Part shown: positions 36,277 through 44,725 of the stretch, piece by piece | Position numbering within the stretch: position 1 is the stretch's first letter | Layout: each line of letters starts with the position of its first letter | Assembly (NCBI RefSeq): GCF_026309355.1 | Contig: NZ_JAPJZK010000001.1 | Location: 4,422,501 to 4,486,500, forward strand | Source: Spartinivicinus marinus | Lineage (GTDB): Bacteria; Pseudomonadota; Gammaproteobacteria; Pseudomonadales; Zooshikellaceae | Length of the DNA stretch: 64,000 bases | Reading direction: 5' to 3' | Notes under the pieces: model-generated | The model's database searches: none | Told to the model about the DNA's origin: nothing | The model's input: only the letters and a program-made list of their open reading frames with translations | Made by a program: the position numbers and the translations under genes

Positions 36277-37470
36277 ATGAAAAGCACAATCAAGTCAATT
36301 AAGGATAAACGGCAGCGCCATCAAGAGCGGCATACGGCATTGGGTTACCAATATGTTATAGCGGATAGCATAGACTTTATTAATGTTATTCACTGGGATC
36401 AGGTAGTGGCTAACGCTTCGGTATTTATGAGCCGGCAATACTTGCAAGTGATTGATGCTAATAGTCCAACGAATACTGAGCAGCGTTATGCACTGGCTTA
36501 CCAGGATGGAAAGCCAGTAGCCGCTGTTGTTTGTCAGATAGCAACTATTTCTGGTAAACAACTGGTGTTGCCCGATAAAAAACTGAAAGAAAAAGTCATT
36601 AAGCAGTACCGAGAGAGAGTGCTGGTATGTGGCAATTTGGTGTCTAATGGATTACATGGCGTTGCCTTAACAAGTGACTTAAGTGCAGAGCAAGGATGGC
36701 GAATTGTTGCTGAGCTGATTTATCGTATTCGACGGGGGGAAAAACTGAATGGCTCAATTAATTTTGCGCTGGTTAAGGATCTGGGCCTGACTCAGCTTGA
36801 GGCATCAATGGTGATGGAGCGTTACAGTTACCGTAAAATACAAACCGATCCTGATATGGTATTGGAACTACCTGATAATTGCACTTCATTTGATGACTAT
36901 TTACAGCTACTGACATCTAAGTATCGTAATCGAGTCAAAAAAATTCAAAAACAACTAAAACAAGCGGAAATTACTGATACACAGCTAACGGACCTTTCGA
37001 CTTATGAGCAAGTGATTCATAACCTGTATTTACAGGTTGAACAAAAAGCTGAAATTCGACCTGCTACCTTACCAAGAGGGTACTTTTCAGCATTAGCAAC
37101 AGCACTCGGTGATCACTTTGCTTGTTCGATTATTGAGTATCAAGGAGATGTCGTGGGGTTTGTCTCTACAATTAAAGATGGCAAGGTAGCTAAAGGCTAT
37201 TATGTCGGTGTTGATTATCAGGTTAATGCAGAATACCCCATTTATTTTCGATTACTGCAATTGATTATTGAGCATGGTATCAGTATGGGTTGTAATATCA
37301 TTTCCTTTGGTCGAACGGCTGTTGAACCTAAAACGGGGTTGGGGGCAAAACCAGAAGCTACATTTGTTTGGGCGCGGCACCGAATACCGGCAGTCAACTT
37401 TTTGGTGAGAAAACTCTTTAAGGCGGTTCCTGTTGAAGAGGCACCAGAACGAAAAGTACTTAAACTGTAG
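36277..37470 (+). CDS. Large GNAT / FemAB-like acyl- or aminoacyl-transferase
   Basis: A 397-residue protein, with a strong GGGAAGG ribosome-binding site before the ATG. It has the double-GNAT layout of the BioF2-like/FemAB group: CGNLVSNGLHGVAL near 112, YLQLLTSKYRNRVKKIQKQLKQAE near 210, then GFVSTIKDGKVAKGYYVGVDYQV and the closing ISFGRTAVEPKTGLGAKPEATFVWARHR. This could be a peptidoglycan cross-bridge or lipid aminoacyl transferase. The substrate is unknown. The TAG-broken fragment at 36062 precedes it. Confidence 0.7.
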   Translation: MKSTIKSIKDKRQRHQERHTALGYQYVIADSIDFINVIHWDQVVANASVFMSRQYLQVIDANSPTNTEQRYALAYQDGKPVAAVVCQIATISGKQLVLPDKKLKEKVIKQYRERVLVCGNLVSNGLHGVALTSDLSAEQGWRIVAELIYRIRRGEKLNGSINFALVKDLGLTQLEASMVMERYSYRKIQTDPDMVLELPDNCTSFDDYLQLLTSKYRNRVKKIQKQLKQAEITDTQLTDLSTYEQVIHNLYLQVEQKAEIRPATLPRGYFSALATALGDHFACSIIEYQGDVVGFVSTIKDGKVAKGYYVGVDYQVNAEYPIYFRLLQLIIEHGISMGCNIISFGRTAVEPKTGLGAKPEATFVWARHRIPAVNFLVRKLFKAVPVEEAPERKVLKL

Positions 37471-37598
37471 TTAGTCATATCCTATAATTGTGCATCAACC
37501 TCTTTTTGGTGCACATAACTCTCGCGTCTACTAAGCTTTTTCACTGATTAACAGCAAACAATTATTAGAGGTGCCCTTATTATCAAGAAAGTCAAAAG

Positions 37599-37614
37599 TT
37601 GGCACGTTACTTGT
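37599..37614 (+). promoter_or_regulatory. Sigma54-like promoter
   Basis: TTGGCAC-GTTAC-TTGT carries the -24 TGGCAC element and a -12 TTGT (consensus TTGC), with the correct 5-base spacing. Transcription would start near 37625 toward the structured leader and small frame that follow. Only the last C to T change departs from the best consensus. Confidence 0.55.
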
Positions 37615-37624
37615 TATAAATAAT

Positions 37625-37705
37625 ATGTGTCATTTGTGGGATTTTCCCAGCGCACATGTTGTCTCCTTGAGAAGTGAGGGTGTCGTTAACGGTGTCGGCA
37701 CCCTC
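37625..37705 (+). other. Two-hairpin leader RNA downstream of the sigma54-like promoter
   Basis: Hairpin 1: ATGTG (37625-37629) with CACAT (37653-37657), enclosing TGGGA/TCCCA. Hairpin 2: GAGGGTG (37676-37682) with CACCCTC (37699-37705). The close packing before a GGGAGG site suggests a folded 5' leader or a small RNA. Confidence 0.45.
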
Positions 37706-37718
37706 TAACCGGGAGGAA

Positions 37719-37865
37719 ATGAGCTTCAGGATGGGGAATACCATTACGTTATTTTTCTTTCAGAGCCTTGTAAGTTTATTTCAGTCAGTTTCAGCTAATG
37801 ATGCTGATCAGTTTTTAGGACTACACCTGATTTTTTCAGGTATTGCCAATAGCAGGGGGGTGTAG
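37719..37865 (+). CDS. Possible 48-residue small exported peptide
   Basis: From ATG 37719 (or 37731) the frame encodes MSFRMGNTITLFFFQSL then VSLFQSVSA, a hydrophobic signal-like segment, followed by NDADQFLGLHLIFSGIANS and a TAG inside the terminator. GGGAGG lies at 37711-37716, two bases before the first ATG and 14 before the second, neither ideal. It is framed by a sigma54-like promoter, a folded leader and a terminator, so either this peptide or the RNA itself could be the product. Confidence 0.35.
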   Translation: MSFRMGNTITLFFFQSLVSLFQSVSANDADQFLGLHLIFSGIANSRGV

Positions 37866-37891
37866 GCAGCTACCCTACCTGCTATTTTTTT
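37851..37891 (+). terminator. Strong rho-independent terminator
   Basis: AGCAGG (37851-37856) pairs with CCTGCT (37878-37883), with an inner GTAG/CTAC stem, followed by seven T at 37885-37891. A smaller hairpin ACCTGA-TTTTT-TCAGGT precedes it at about 37825. Confidence 0.85.
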
Positions 37892-38059
37892 ATGGGCACC
37901 TCTCAAAATGCACTTTTTTCGCGATAGCTGCGTTGGCTCCGTACTCAGGTCCTCATGTATTAGATATACACTGTGGCCTTCCGTGCGGTGCCGCCTTGCT
38001 CTCACGAAAAAATCACTATTTTTAGAGACACCCATATGTATAAATTAATAGTTGGTATC

Positions 38060-38887
38060 TTAAACAGGGATTTCCATTTTGGCGCCGCAATATTTGCAAT
38101 GGACTGCATCACTGTCATGGCCGGTTTTTTTGCAATTACGGCAAGCATGTTCACCTTTATCTCGACCAATTTCTACTGCTAACTCGGCAGTGATGATGCC
38201 TGTGGGGACGGCGATAATGGCATAACCGGTTACCATAATGATTGATGCCAGGCTTTGGCCTAAAACGGTTTGGGGGGTGATATCACCATAGCCCACGGTA
38301 GTGATGGTAACAATTGCCCAGTAGATACTGGTGGGGATGCTGGTAAAGCCGTGCTCAGGTCCTTCTATAACATACATAAGTGAGCCAAAGATACTGACTA
38401 ACACAACAACTGACATCAAAAATACAAAAATTTTTCGGCGGGCTAGTAATATAGACCGCATGAGCATGTTTGCTTCGCCTAAATAGCGAAATAACTTTAA
38501 TACCCGAAAAATTCGCAAGACCCTAAATAATCTGATGATGATAAAAAACTGGGCTTGCGGGAGAAAAAATGCGATGTAAGAGGGGAGTATGGAAAGCAAA
38601 TCGACTATGCCATAAAAGCTGCGTGCATAACGGAAGGGGTGTTGGGAACAATATAAACGGACTGCATATTCAATGGAAAATAAGATGGTAAATAACCATT
38701 CACAAAAAAATAACAACCCTTTGAATTCACTAGATATGTGTTCAACTGAGTCGATAATAACAATAAAAACACTAATAAGGATGGCGTAAATAAGGGCGAT
38801 ATCAAACCCTCTGCCTGCTGGTGTTTCAGTGCCAAAGATAATCTCATTCAGCTGTTGTCTTAACCGTTGTTGAGACATTTTTTTCAT
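38060..38887 (-). CDS. Voltage-gated-type K+ channel with C-terminal zinc ribbon
   Basis: A 275-residue six-helix channel. The S4 helix carries regularly spaced Arg/Lys (IIRLFRVLRIFRVLKLFR, about 117-134), and the selectivity filter TVGYGD is at 197-202. The C-terminus ends with two CxxC pairs (ACRNCKKTG and VHCKYCGAK), a likely zinc ribbon, which is not standard for Kv-type channels. It conducts K+ at the inner membrane. Confidence 0.9.
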   Translation of the reverse strand: MKKMSQQRLRQQLNEIIFGTETPAGRGFDIALIYAILISVFIVIIDSVEHISSEFKGLLFFCEWLFTILFSIEYAVRLYCSQHPFRYARSFYGIVDLLSILPSYIAFFLPQAQFFIIIRLFRVLRIFRVLKLFRYLGEANMLMRSILLARRKIFVFLMSVVVLVSIFGSLMYVIEGPEHGFTSIPTSIYWAIVTITTVGYGDITPQTVLGQSLASIIMVTGYAIIAVPTGIITAELAVEIGRDKGEHACRNCKKTGHDSDAVHCKYCGAKMEIPV

Positions 38888-38982
38888 AGGTGGCTAACTA
38901 ATAATCTATCAACGTATCTTATGTTTGAGAACATAGATTATATCTATTCTTAGCAATCTAACATGGAGATAAAACAATAATT

Positions 38983-39366
38983 TTAATGCAGACTACTCAG
39001 GATGGTATCAAGGTGTTGTTGCAGAGGGTGACGAATGGCGGGCTTTTCAATGAAGTCCATTGCTCCTGCTTTGATAGCAGTGACAGCAACAGAGACTTCA
39101 ACTTGCTGCTCTCCTAGCATAATAATAGGAATATGACTGTTGATAGTATGAATTTGATCGAGCTGACTAGGTACATCAATGCCAATGGCCGTGTCACTAC
39201 AAATGATGCAAAGCGGCTGATTACAGGCCAAGCATTGTAGTAACTGCTCAAATTGAGTCATGACTGCACACGGAATATTATGTTGTTGACAGACCTCTTG
39301 AACGGTTTGTTGTGTATGTAGATCTTGGTCAAATAATAATACTGTTGGTGCGTGTAGTTGTGTCAT
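38983..39366 (-). CDS. Stand-alone receiver-like domain, degenerate
   Basis: A 127-residue single receiver fold: TVLLFDQDLHTQQTVQEV at the start and IEKPA with the conserved Lys near the end. The phospho-acceptor region reads CIICSDTAIG rather than the usual LLLDxxMPG, so ordinary phosphotransfer is doubtful. It probably acts as a protein-interaction or pseudo-receiver module. It precedes no kinase gene in the window. Confidence 0.65.
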   Translation of the reverse strand: MTQLHAPTVLLFDQDLHTQQTVQEVCQQHNIPCAVMTQFEQLLQCLACNQPLCIICSDTAIGIDVPSQLDQIHTINSHIPIIMLGEQQVEVSVAVTAIKAGAMDFIEKPAIRHPLQQHLDTILSSLH

Positions 39367-39616
39367 AAATGCAAGCTGGGCTGTGAGTAAAGGCAGTAAT
39401 TAGCCCCACACTACAACTGTCTTTCTTATCGGGGCAAGCATTAATAACCAGAGTATATGATGGCTACCACCTTTACAAAATCTGTAGTTGTATCATGGCA
39501 GGTTCGGAATATACGGAGACTGTTACGGGTATTTAGTAAGAAGCCGGTATGTTAAAACGGAAGCTAGGCCTAGCATACCGGCAATTTGATGGGGGGTACA
39601 ACTATAGTTTTAAGAG

Positions 39617-39648
39617 CCCTCTTTTAAGGAGGGTCTTTAAAGAGGGCC
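39617..39648 (-). terminator. Hairpin after the FixJ-type regulator
   Basis: GCCCTCTTT (39617-39625) pairs perfectly with AAAGAGGGC (39640-39648), a few bases beyond the minus-strand stop at 39655; TCTTAAAA follows on that strand. Confidence 0.65.
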
Positions 39649-39654
39649 GCTTAG

Positions 39655-40278
39655 TTAAATCTCAACCTGATCTTTAACTTGCATTATTTGACGTACCAGG
39701 TGAGCTAATGACTTTGTGCCCATTTTCTCCATGACTCGGGAGCGATGGATTTCAACTGTCCGCTGGCTCAAGCTGATATCAGCTGCAATGACTTTGTTGG
39801 CTTTGCCTTCCACTACATGGTGTAGCACCTCACGCTCACGATCGGTGAGGGTGGCAAGGCGTTTTAGAATTTCTTTATGTTCAAGTAACTCTTTACGCTG
39901 CTCACTATCCAGCTTCAGCCCATCGTTGATAAGATCCAGTAGCTCCTGATCTCGAAAAGGCTTTTGAATAAAGTTCATGGCACCATTTTTAATGGCTTGG
40001 ACTGCCATTTGTACATCACCATGGCCAGTAATAAAAATAATGGGAAGGATGCAATGCATTTCATTGAGCTTGGCTTGTAGCTCTAAACCACTCATACCAG
40101 GCATCCGAATATCCATCACAATGCAACCAGGACGGTTTTCGTTATAAGCAGCGAGAAAATCAGCAGGAGAAGCATACACTTCGACAGATTGACCTACTGA
40201 TTGCATCAACAGCCCTAGCGAATCACGCACAGCTTCGTCGTCATCAATGATAAAGACAGTAGGTTGTTGTTCTTGCAT
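39655..40278 (-). CDS. FixJ/NarL-type response regulator (orphan)
   Basis: A 207-residue regulator. The receiver has IDDDE, phospho-acceptor Asp56 in VMDIRMPGMSG and the conserved Lys in FIQKPF. The C-terminal LuxR-type helix-turn-helix reads LTDREREVLHHVVEGKANKVIA with SQRTVEIHRSRVMEKM. This is the FixJ/TtrR group, usually with a cognate PAS-type histidine kinase; none is adjacent, so it is an orphan here. Confidence 0.92.
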   Translation of the reverse strand: MQEQQPTVFIIDDDEAVRDSLGLLMQSVGQSVEVYASPADFLAAYNENRPGCIVMDIRMPGMSGLELQAKLNEMHCILPIIFITGHGDVQMAVQAIKNGAMNFIQKPFRDQELLDLINDGLKLDSEQRKELLEHKEILKRLATLTDREREVLHHVVEGKANKVIAADISLSQRTVEIHRSRVMEKMGTKSLAHLVRQIMQVKDQVEI

Positions 40279-40465
40279 ATGAGCTCCAGAAGCACTTAAT
40301 AAGAAAGAATGATTGCTGGAAAAAACCAGTCATTAATATAGCTTAGTTTGCCAGCTTGTGATGAAATTATCGAGAGGGATGATGGACGATGACAGCTTTT
40401 TGTTAAGCTTTTGATAACAAATTGTCATATACCGCGTTTTAAAAATACTTTTTAATAAGAAGATA

Positions 40466-41323
40466 TTGCCAGTGACGAATGATCAGCTTGCCCAACGGTT
40501 GTTGTATGCTATTCAAAACAACCGGGTTGATGGAGCGGGGCAAATTGCCCGGCAAGCATTAAGTGGTTTGGCAGACTACTGCTCACAAGCCCATTTAACT
40601 GAAGGTGATATTCAGCAAGCCTGCCGCTTAGCCAGACAATTACAGCGGGTTCGGCCATCAATGGCGCCTCTGCAGCAGTTACTAGGTACCTGGTTGCGTG
40701 AAGTCGAGCAAAATGACCTTTCATTTGCTCAGGCTGCTGCCCATGCTATGCAGCTGGTGCAGTACTCTAAAGAGGCGGTTGCCCATAGTGCCAGGGCTAT
40801 GGTACAGCGAATTAAGCCTGGTAGCGTGGTGATAACCCATAGCTGGAGTTCAACTATCCGTGAGTTGTTTTGCCTATTAAGCCAGTGGCCATGCCAGGCG
40901 ATTGTGACTGAATCGCGCCCTGGTTACGAAGGCTATAAAACAGCTGAATTAATGTCAGAGCTAGAAATCCCTTGCCGTTTGATTACAGATGCTCAAATGG
41001 GTGTCTGGTTAGAGGAAGCCGACATGGCTGTTATTGGTGCTGATATGTTGCTTGAGGATGGCTCTGTAGTGAATAAGGCTGGTAGTTATTTATTAGCCTT
41101 AGCTGCGAAGGCTGCCAATAAACCCTTTTATGTATGCTGTGAAACATTTAAAAGAGTTGATTTATTTCCCAGTATGGTTGAACTAGAACAGCATAATGGT
41201 AATGAGTTAGGTGCGCCCTCCTTGGCCCATGTGGAGATAAAAAATCAATATTTTGAGGTAGTGCCCGCTCATTTAATAACCGAGGTGGTGACAGAGCAGG
41301 CAAGCCCTCAAAAGCTTCCTTGA
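40466..41323 (+). CDS. eIF2B-type translation-factor-like / sugar-phosphate isomerase-like protein
   Basis: A 285-residue protein of the eIF2B alpha/beta/delta fold, which also includes methylthioribose-1-phosphate and ribose-1,5-bisphosphate isomerases. Signature stretches are VVITHSWSSTIRELF, VTESRPGYEGYKTAELM, DMAVIGADMLLEDGSVVNKAGSYLLAL and FYVCCETFK. It is cytoplasmic and likely an isomerase or a regulatory subunit; the substrate is unknown. TTG 40466 and GTG 40472 are both possible starts. Confidence 0.85.
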   Translation: MPVTNDQLAQRLLYAIQNNRVDGAGQIARQALSGLADYCSQAHLTEGDIQQACRLARQLQRVRPSMAPLQQLLGTWLREVEQNDLSFAQAAAHAMQLVQYSKEAVAHSARAMVQRIKPGSVVITHSWSSTIRELFCLLSQWPCQAIVTESRPGYEGYKTAELMSELEIPCRLITDAQMGVWLEEADMAVIGADMLLEDGSVVNKAGSYLLALAAKAANKPFYVCCETFKRVDLFPSMVELEQHNGNELGAPSLAHVEIKNQYFEVVPAHLITEVVTEQASPQKLP

Positions 41324-41332
41324 TTGATTTTG

Positions 41333-42763
41333 CTATTTAAGTTGTAGTGCTGAAGGGTTGAGCATGTTTTCAGGCTTTAGAATTTCTTTCAGTTGAGTTT
41401 CATCCAATAAGCCTTCTTCTAAAACCAGATCAATTACTCGGCGGCCAGACTTAAGCGCTGTTTTGGCAATCCGGCTGGCATTTTCATAACCAATATAAGG
41501 GTTTAGGGCAGTCACAATGCCAACGCTGTTATTGACATAATCTCGACATTTTTCTCGATTGGCAGTAATACCAGTAATGCATTTTTCACTGAGCATAGTG
41601 CTAGCATTAATCAGAGACTCTATAGATTGCATAACTTTATAAACAATTAATGGCTCCATCACGTTAAGCTGTAATTGTCCTGCCTCTGCTGCCATGCTAA
41701 TGCTTAAGTCATTACCAATTACATCAAATGCAACTTGATTGACTGCCTCAGGAATCACTGGATTGACTTTACCAGGCATAATTGATGAGCCAGGCTGCAT
41801 TTGTGGTAAGTTAATTTCATTTAAACCTGCCAGTGGGCCGCTGCTAAGTAGGCGTAAGTCGTTGCATATTTTTGATAATTTAATGGAGTAGCGCTTTAAC
41901 ATGCTGGAGAACAATACAAATGCGCCCATATCAGAAGTGGCTTCGACTAAATCAGACGCTTGTACTAGGGGAACGCTACTGATATTTGCTAGGTAATCAA
42001 TAGCTAGTTTGCCATAGCCAGGATCAGCGTTAATACCAGTACCAATCGCAGTGCCGCCTAAATTAATTTCTTTAAATAGATCCGCTAATCCTTTAATCAG
42101 TTTAACGTCTTCATCAATGGTTGTGGCATAGGCGTTAAATTCCTGGCCAAGTGACATAGGCACGGCATCTTGTAACTGGGTGCGGCCCATTTTAATGACA
42201 TCTTTAAATTCTTCGCCTTTTTGCTTGAGGCTATGCTTCAGGTTTTGTGCAGCAAGGGCTAGCTCACTGTGCCGTAAAATAATGGCTAATCTGACAGCTG
42301 TAGGGTAGACATCATTTGTCGATTGCGACATGTTGACATCAGTATTGGGGTGAAGGTGGGTATAAGCCCCGCGGGGGTGGCCAAGGATTTCCAGGGCTCG
42401 GTTAGCAATCACCTCGTTGGCATTCATGTTAGTTGAGGTACCTGCGCCCCCTTGAATCATGTCTACCACAAAATATTCATGCCATTGACCGGCAATGATT
42501 TCATCACAGGCTTGCACGATAGCATTGGCTTTAGTGTCACTTAAATGTTTTAAGGTCTGGTTTGCCTGGGCCGCGGCTTTTTTAACCATTGCCATTGATG
42601 TAATCAGGCTTGGATAATGGCTAATGGGTACGCCAGTTATTTGAAAGTTTTCTATGGCGCGCTGGGTTTGAATACCATAGTAAACATCTTGGGGAATTTT
42701 TTTGCTACCAAGCAAATCGTACTCAACACGGTAGTCGTTATTGTTAGCTGAGTCAGTATTCAT
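41333..42763 (-). CDS. aspA: Aspartate ammonia-lyase (aspartase)
   Basis: A 476-residue enzyme deaminating L-aspartate to fumarate and ammonia. The fumarase/aspartase signature is QPGSSIMPGKVNPVIPE, and other family blocks are GGAGTSTNMNANEV, MSQSTNDVYPTA and MGRTQLQDAVP. Length and architecture match aspartase rather than fumarase. It is convergent with the eIF2B-like gene, with nine bases between stops. Confidence 0.93.
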   Translation of the reverse strand: MNTDSANNNDYRVEYDLLGSKKIPQDVYYGIQTQRAIENFQITGVPISHYPSLITSMAMVKKAAAQANQTLKHLSDTKANAIVQACDEIIAGQWHEYFVVDMIQGGAGTSTNMNANEVIANRALEILGHPRGAYTHLHPNTDVNMSQSTNDVYPTAVRLAIILRHSELALAAQNLKHSLKQKGEEFKDVIKMGRTQLQDAVPMSLGQEFNAYATTIDEDVKLIKGLADLFKEINLGGTAIGTGINADPGYGKLAIDYLANISSVPLVQASDLVEATSDMGAFVLFSSMLKRYSIKLSKICNDLRLLSSGPLAGLNEINLPQMQPGSSIMPGKVNPVIPEAVNQVAFDVIGNDLSISMAAEAGQLQLNVMEPLIVYKVMQSIESLINASTMLSEKCITGITANREKCRDYVNNSVGIVTALNPYIGYENASRIAKTALKSGRRVIDLVLEEGLLDETQLKEILKPENMLNPSALQLK

Positions 42764-42924
42764 GGCTATACCTCATTACTTAGCCGAATGCCCTTTTTAT
42801 TGGGCTAAGTGTCGCTGGATAAGGACCAGTCTTCAATACGGACTAGTACGTGTCATCCGCTGTTAACAATAATGTTGCTTTATATATTAGGTTAGTGGTC
42901 CATACGCAAAATAAGGAGATTAAA

Positions 42925-43566
42925 ATGATTACAGTTTATGGTGTACAACTATCGCCTTTTGTTAGAAAAGTGTTGATTAGCCTTGATATGTTGGAGCTTG
43001 ATTACACAGTAAACCCTGTCAGCCCAATGGACCCGCCTGAGGGCTTTAAGAAAATTAGTCCACTTGGAAAAGTGCCAGCACTTGAGGACGATGGTTTTGC
43101 TATTGCTGATTCTACAGTCATCTGCCAATACTTGAACGAGAAATATGGAAAAAACCAGCTTTATCCTGCGGACATAAAAGCGCGTACTAAGGCTTGGTGG
43201 CTGGAAGAATATGCAGATACCAAGCTTGCTGAAGTGGTTGGTATGCCTTTATTTTTTGAGCGAATTGTGAAGCCTACATTTTTAAAACAAGACACCAATG
43301 AACAGATAGTGGAGGATAATATTAAGCATAATATTCCCCCTGTTCTAGATTATCTGGAGTCGGTTGTACCTGAAACGGCGTTTGTGTGTGGGGCATTATC
43401 TGTGGCTGATCTTTCAATTGCCTGTTTAATGATTAATGCCGCTTATGCTGACTATGAAGTAGACTCCAAACGTTGGCCAACGCTATCAAGCTATCTTGCA
43501 CGAATTTACCAACAAGCAGTATTTCGGAAGTATATTGAGAGTGATAAACAAATACTGCGGGTTTGA
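42925..43566 (+). CDS. Glutathione S-transferase
   Basis: A 213-residue two-domain GST. The N-terminal thioredoxin-like domain begins ITVYGVQLSPFVRKVLISLD with the Ser/Tyr region of the active site, then KVPALEDDGFAIADSTVICQYL (the cis-Pro VP and the DS motif for glutathione). The C-terminal helical domain contains VCGALSVADLSIACL. The ATG at 42925 has AAGGAG before it. An open stretch further upstream is not needed. Confidence 0.9.
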   Translation: MITVYGVQLSPFVRKVLISLDMLELDYTVNPVSPMDPPEGFKKISPLGKVPALEDDGFAIADSTVICQYLNEKYGKNQLYPADIKARTKAWWLEEYADTKLAEVVGMPLFFERIVKPTFLKQDTNEQIVEDNIKHNIPPVLDYLESVVPETAFVCGALSVADLSIACLMINAAYADYEVDSKRWPTLSSYLARIYQQAVFRKYIESDKQILRV

Positions 43567-43617
43567 TCAGAGTGTATCGATGTGAATATGTATAGTCGCT
43601 TTATGACTCTTTAAGGT

Positions 43618-43637
43618 AAGGGAAGATAATTTCCCTT
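43618..43637 (+). terminator. Hairpin after the GST gene
   Basis: AAGGGAA (43618-43624) pairs with TTCCCTT (43631-43637). No T run follows, so it may be weak. Confidence 0.45.
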
Positions 43638-43741
43638 CCTCAACCACTTGAGTGCAATGTTGAAGTCAAGAGAGGGTCTAAACAGAGAAGCAGGGTTAAA
43701 AGGAGATGTAATTAGACAACATCTAGCTTATTATTTATAAT

Positions 43742-43760
43742 GAGAATGATTATCATTATT
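43742..43760 (+). promoter_or_regulatory. Fur box
   Basis: GAGAATGATTATCATTATT matches the 19-base Fur consensus GATAATGATAATCATTATC at 16 positions. It lies just upstream of a tiny membrane-protein frame and would place it under iron control. Confidence 0.75.
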
Positions 43761-43772
43761 ATGGATGCTGAA

Positions 43773-43877
43773 ATGAATAAACAGAGCTGGCAGCAGCATT
43801 GGATTGATAAATACTGGATTGCAATTACTACCATTATTGCTATTGCGCTATGTTATGGGCTACTTGCTCTAATATAA
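43773..43877 (+). CDS. Fur-linked 34-residue single-span membrane protein
   Basis: ATG 43773 opens a frame of 34 codons: MNKQSWQQHWIDKYW, then IAITTIIAIALCYGLLALI, one transmembrane helix with a Trp/His-rich cytoplasmic N-terminus. An in-frame ATG at 43761 is adjacent to the Fur box, so the later start is preferred. A GAGGGTG/CACCCTC terminator follows directly. It could be an iron-responsive small regulator of a transporter. No homologue is recalled. Confidence 0.5.
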   Translation: MNKQSWQQHWIDKYWIAITTIIAIALCYGLLALI

Positions 43878-43902
43878 GAGGGTGTTGGGTTTGAGCACCC
43901 TC
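43878..43902. terminator. Bidirectional hairpin between the small gene and ihfB
   Basis: GAGGGTG (43878-43884) pairs with CACCCTC (43896-43902). It lies between convergent genes. Confidence 0.6.
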
Positions 43903-43934
43903 AATAGGGTTTTGGTTATGAGTAGCCATCCTCT

Positions 43935-44261
43935 TTACTTTATGGCAGAAAATGAGTGCCTACTATTAGTATTAACTGTTGCGTTGACACGCTCTCTAAG
44001 CTCTTTACCAGGTTTAAAGTGGGGTACATAACGAGCAGGTATCTCAACTGGTTCACCTGTTTTAGGGTTTCGGCCTGTCCTTGGTGCGTGGTAGTTCAGT
44101 GAAAAGCTGCCAAACCCCCTAACTTCTACACGCTCTCCTTTGATTAAGGCTTCTGACATCTGTTCTAGTAGCAAGTTAACTGCCAGCTCAATATCTTTAG
44201 CTGTCAGCTCTGAGTCTTGTTGGGCTTCGATTAGGCGTTCAATCAGCTCCGATTTGGTCAT
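43935..44261 (-). CDS. ihfB: Integration host factor subunit beta
   Basis: A 108-residue HU/IHF-type DNA-bending protein. [15 protein letters not shown] at the start and [23 protein letters not shown] with [14 protein letters not shown] identify IHF-beta rather than HU: the Pro of the RxGRNPKTG arm intercalates DNA. The C-terminal tail of about 14 residues ([12 protein letters not shown]) is longer than in E. coli. It is usually next to rpsA, but here it stands alone. Confidence 0.95.
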   Translation of the reverse strand: MTKSELIERLIEAQQDSELTAKDIELAVNLLLEQMSEALIKGERVEVRGFGSFSLNYHAPRTGRNPKTGEPVEIPARYVPHFKPGKELRERVNATVNTNSRHSFSAIK

Positions 44262-44293
44262 CTCCCTTCTCCCCCTGTCGATGATGACTCTTC

Positions 44294-44356
44294 AGTGGTG
44301 TATCCTGAAAATAAGCGGCCTATAGCTCTTTCTAGTTATTTTTAGGATACACCACT
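44294..44356. repeat. 21-bp inverted repeat upstream of ihfB
   Basis: AGTGGTGTATCCT-GAAAATAA (44294-44314) faces TTATTTTT-AGGATACACCACT (44336-44356) with a 21-base spacer, one mismatch-type pair in the arms. It lies 33 bases upstream of the ihfB ATG. It could form a long RNA hairpin in the leader, or be the terminator of the ancestral upstream gene. Confidence 0.7.
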
Positions 44357-44725
44357 TAGACTAGCTAAACCTTTCTCTAGAATCAACTAACATATTGATT
44401 TTCATGATAATAATGTGTTTGTTGAGTGATAATTAAGCAGATATTGAGTGAATAAGGGGGGAGTCGCAGGAACTAATCAGCTGTACCACTTTGTACTTAC
44501 GCAGAGTAAACCAGTGTTTTAGGGTTCATCATGCAGGGCAAATGTTTCATAGTTGTAGACGTCTTATGTTTGATAGGTAATCTTCAGCGTGGAGCAGCCG
44601 AGGAAAGTGTATTTTTTACATTGCCATGACAAACTTAAGAGATGGGTTTGTCTTAATGGTTAGTTTGTACTGCATTTAAGGTTTTGGTGTTGTGTTTACG
44701 TTTTGCTGGTTGGGTGTAAGTATAC
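44357..44725. other. Intergenic upstream of vxrA
   Basis: A small hairpin GACAAAC...GTTTGTC is near 44628-44652. No gene or other repeat was recognised. Confidence 0.4.

Noticed and set aside
37674-37718. Earlier GTG start for the small frame at 37719
   Set aside because: It would lie inside hairpin 2 and without a ribosome-binding site.
37625-37865. CsrB/RsmZ-type small RNA
   Set aside because: One CAGGATG and one GGGAGGA only; a CsrB-type RNA would show many GGA motifs in hairpin loops.
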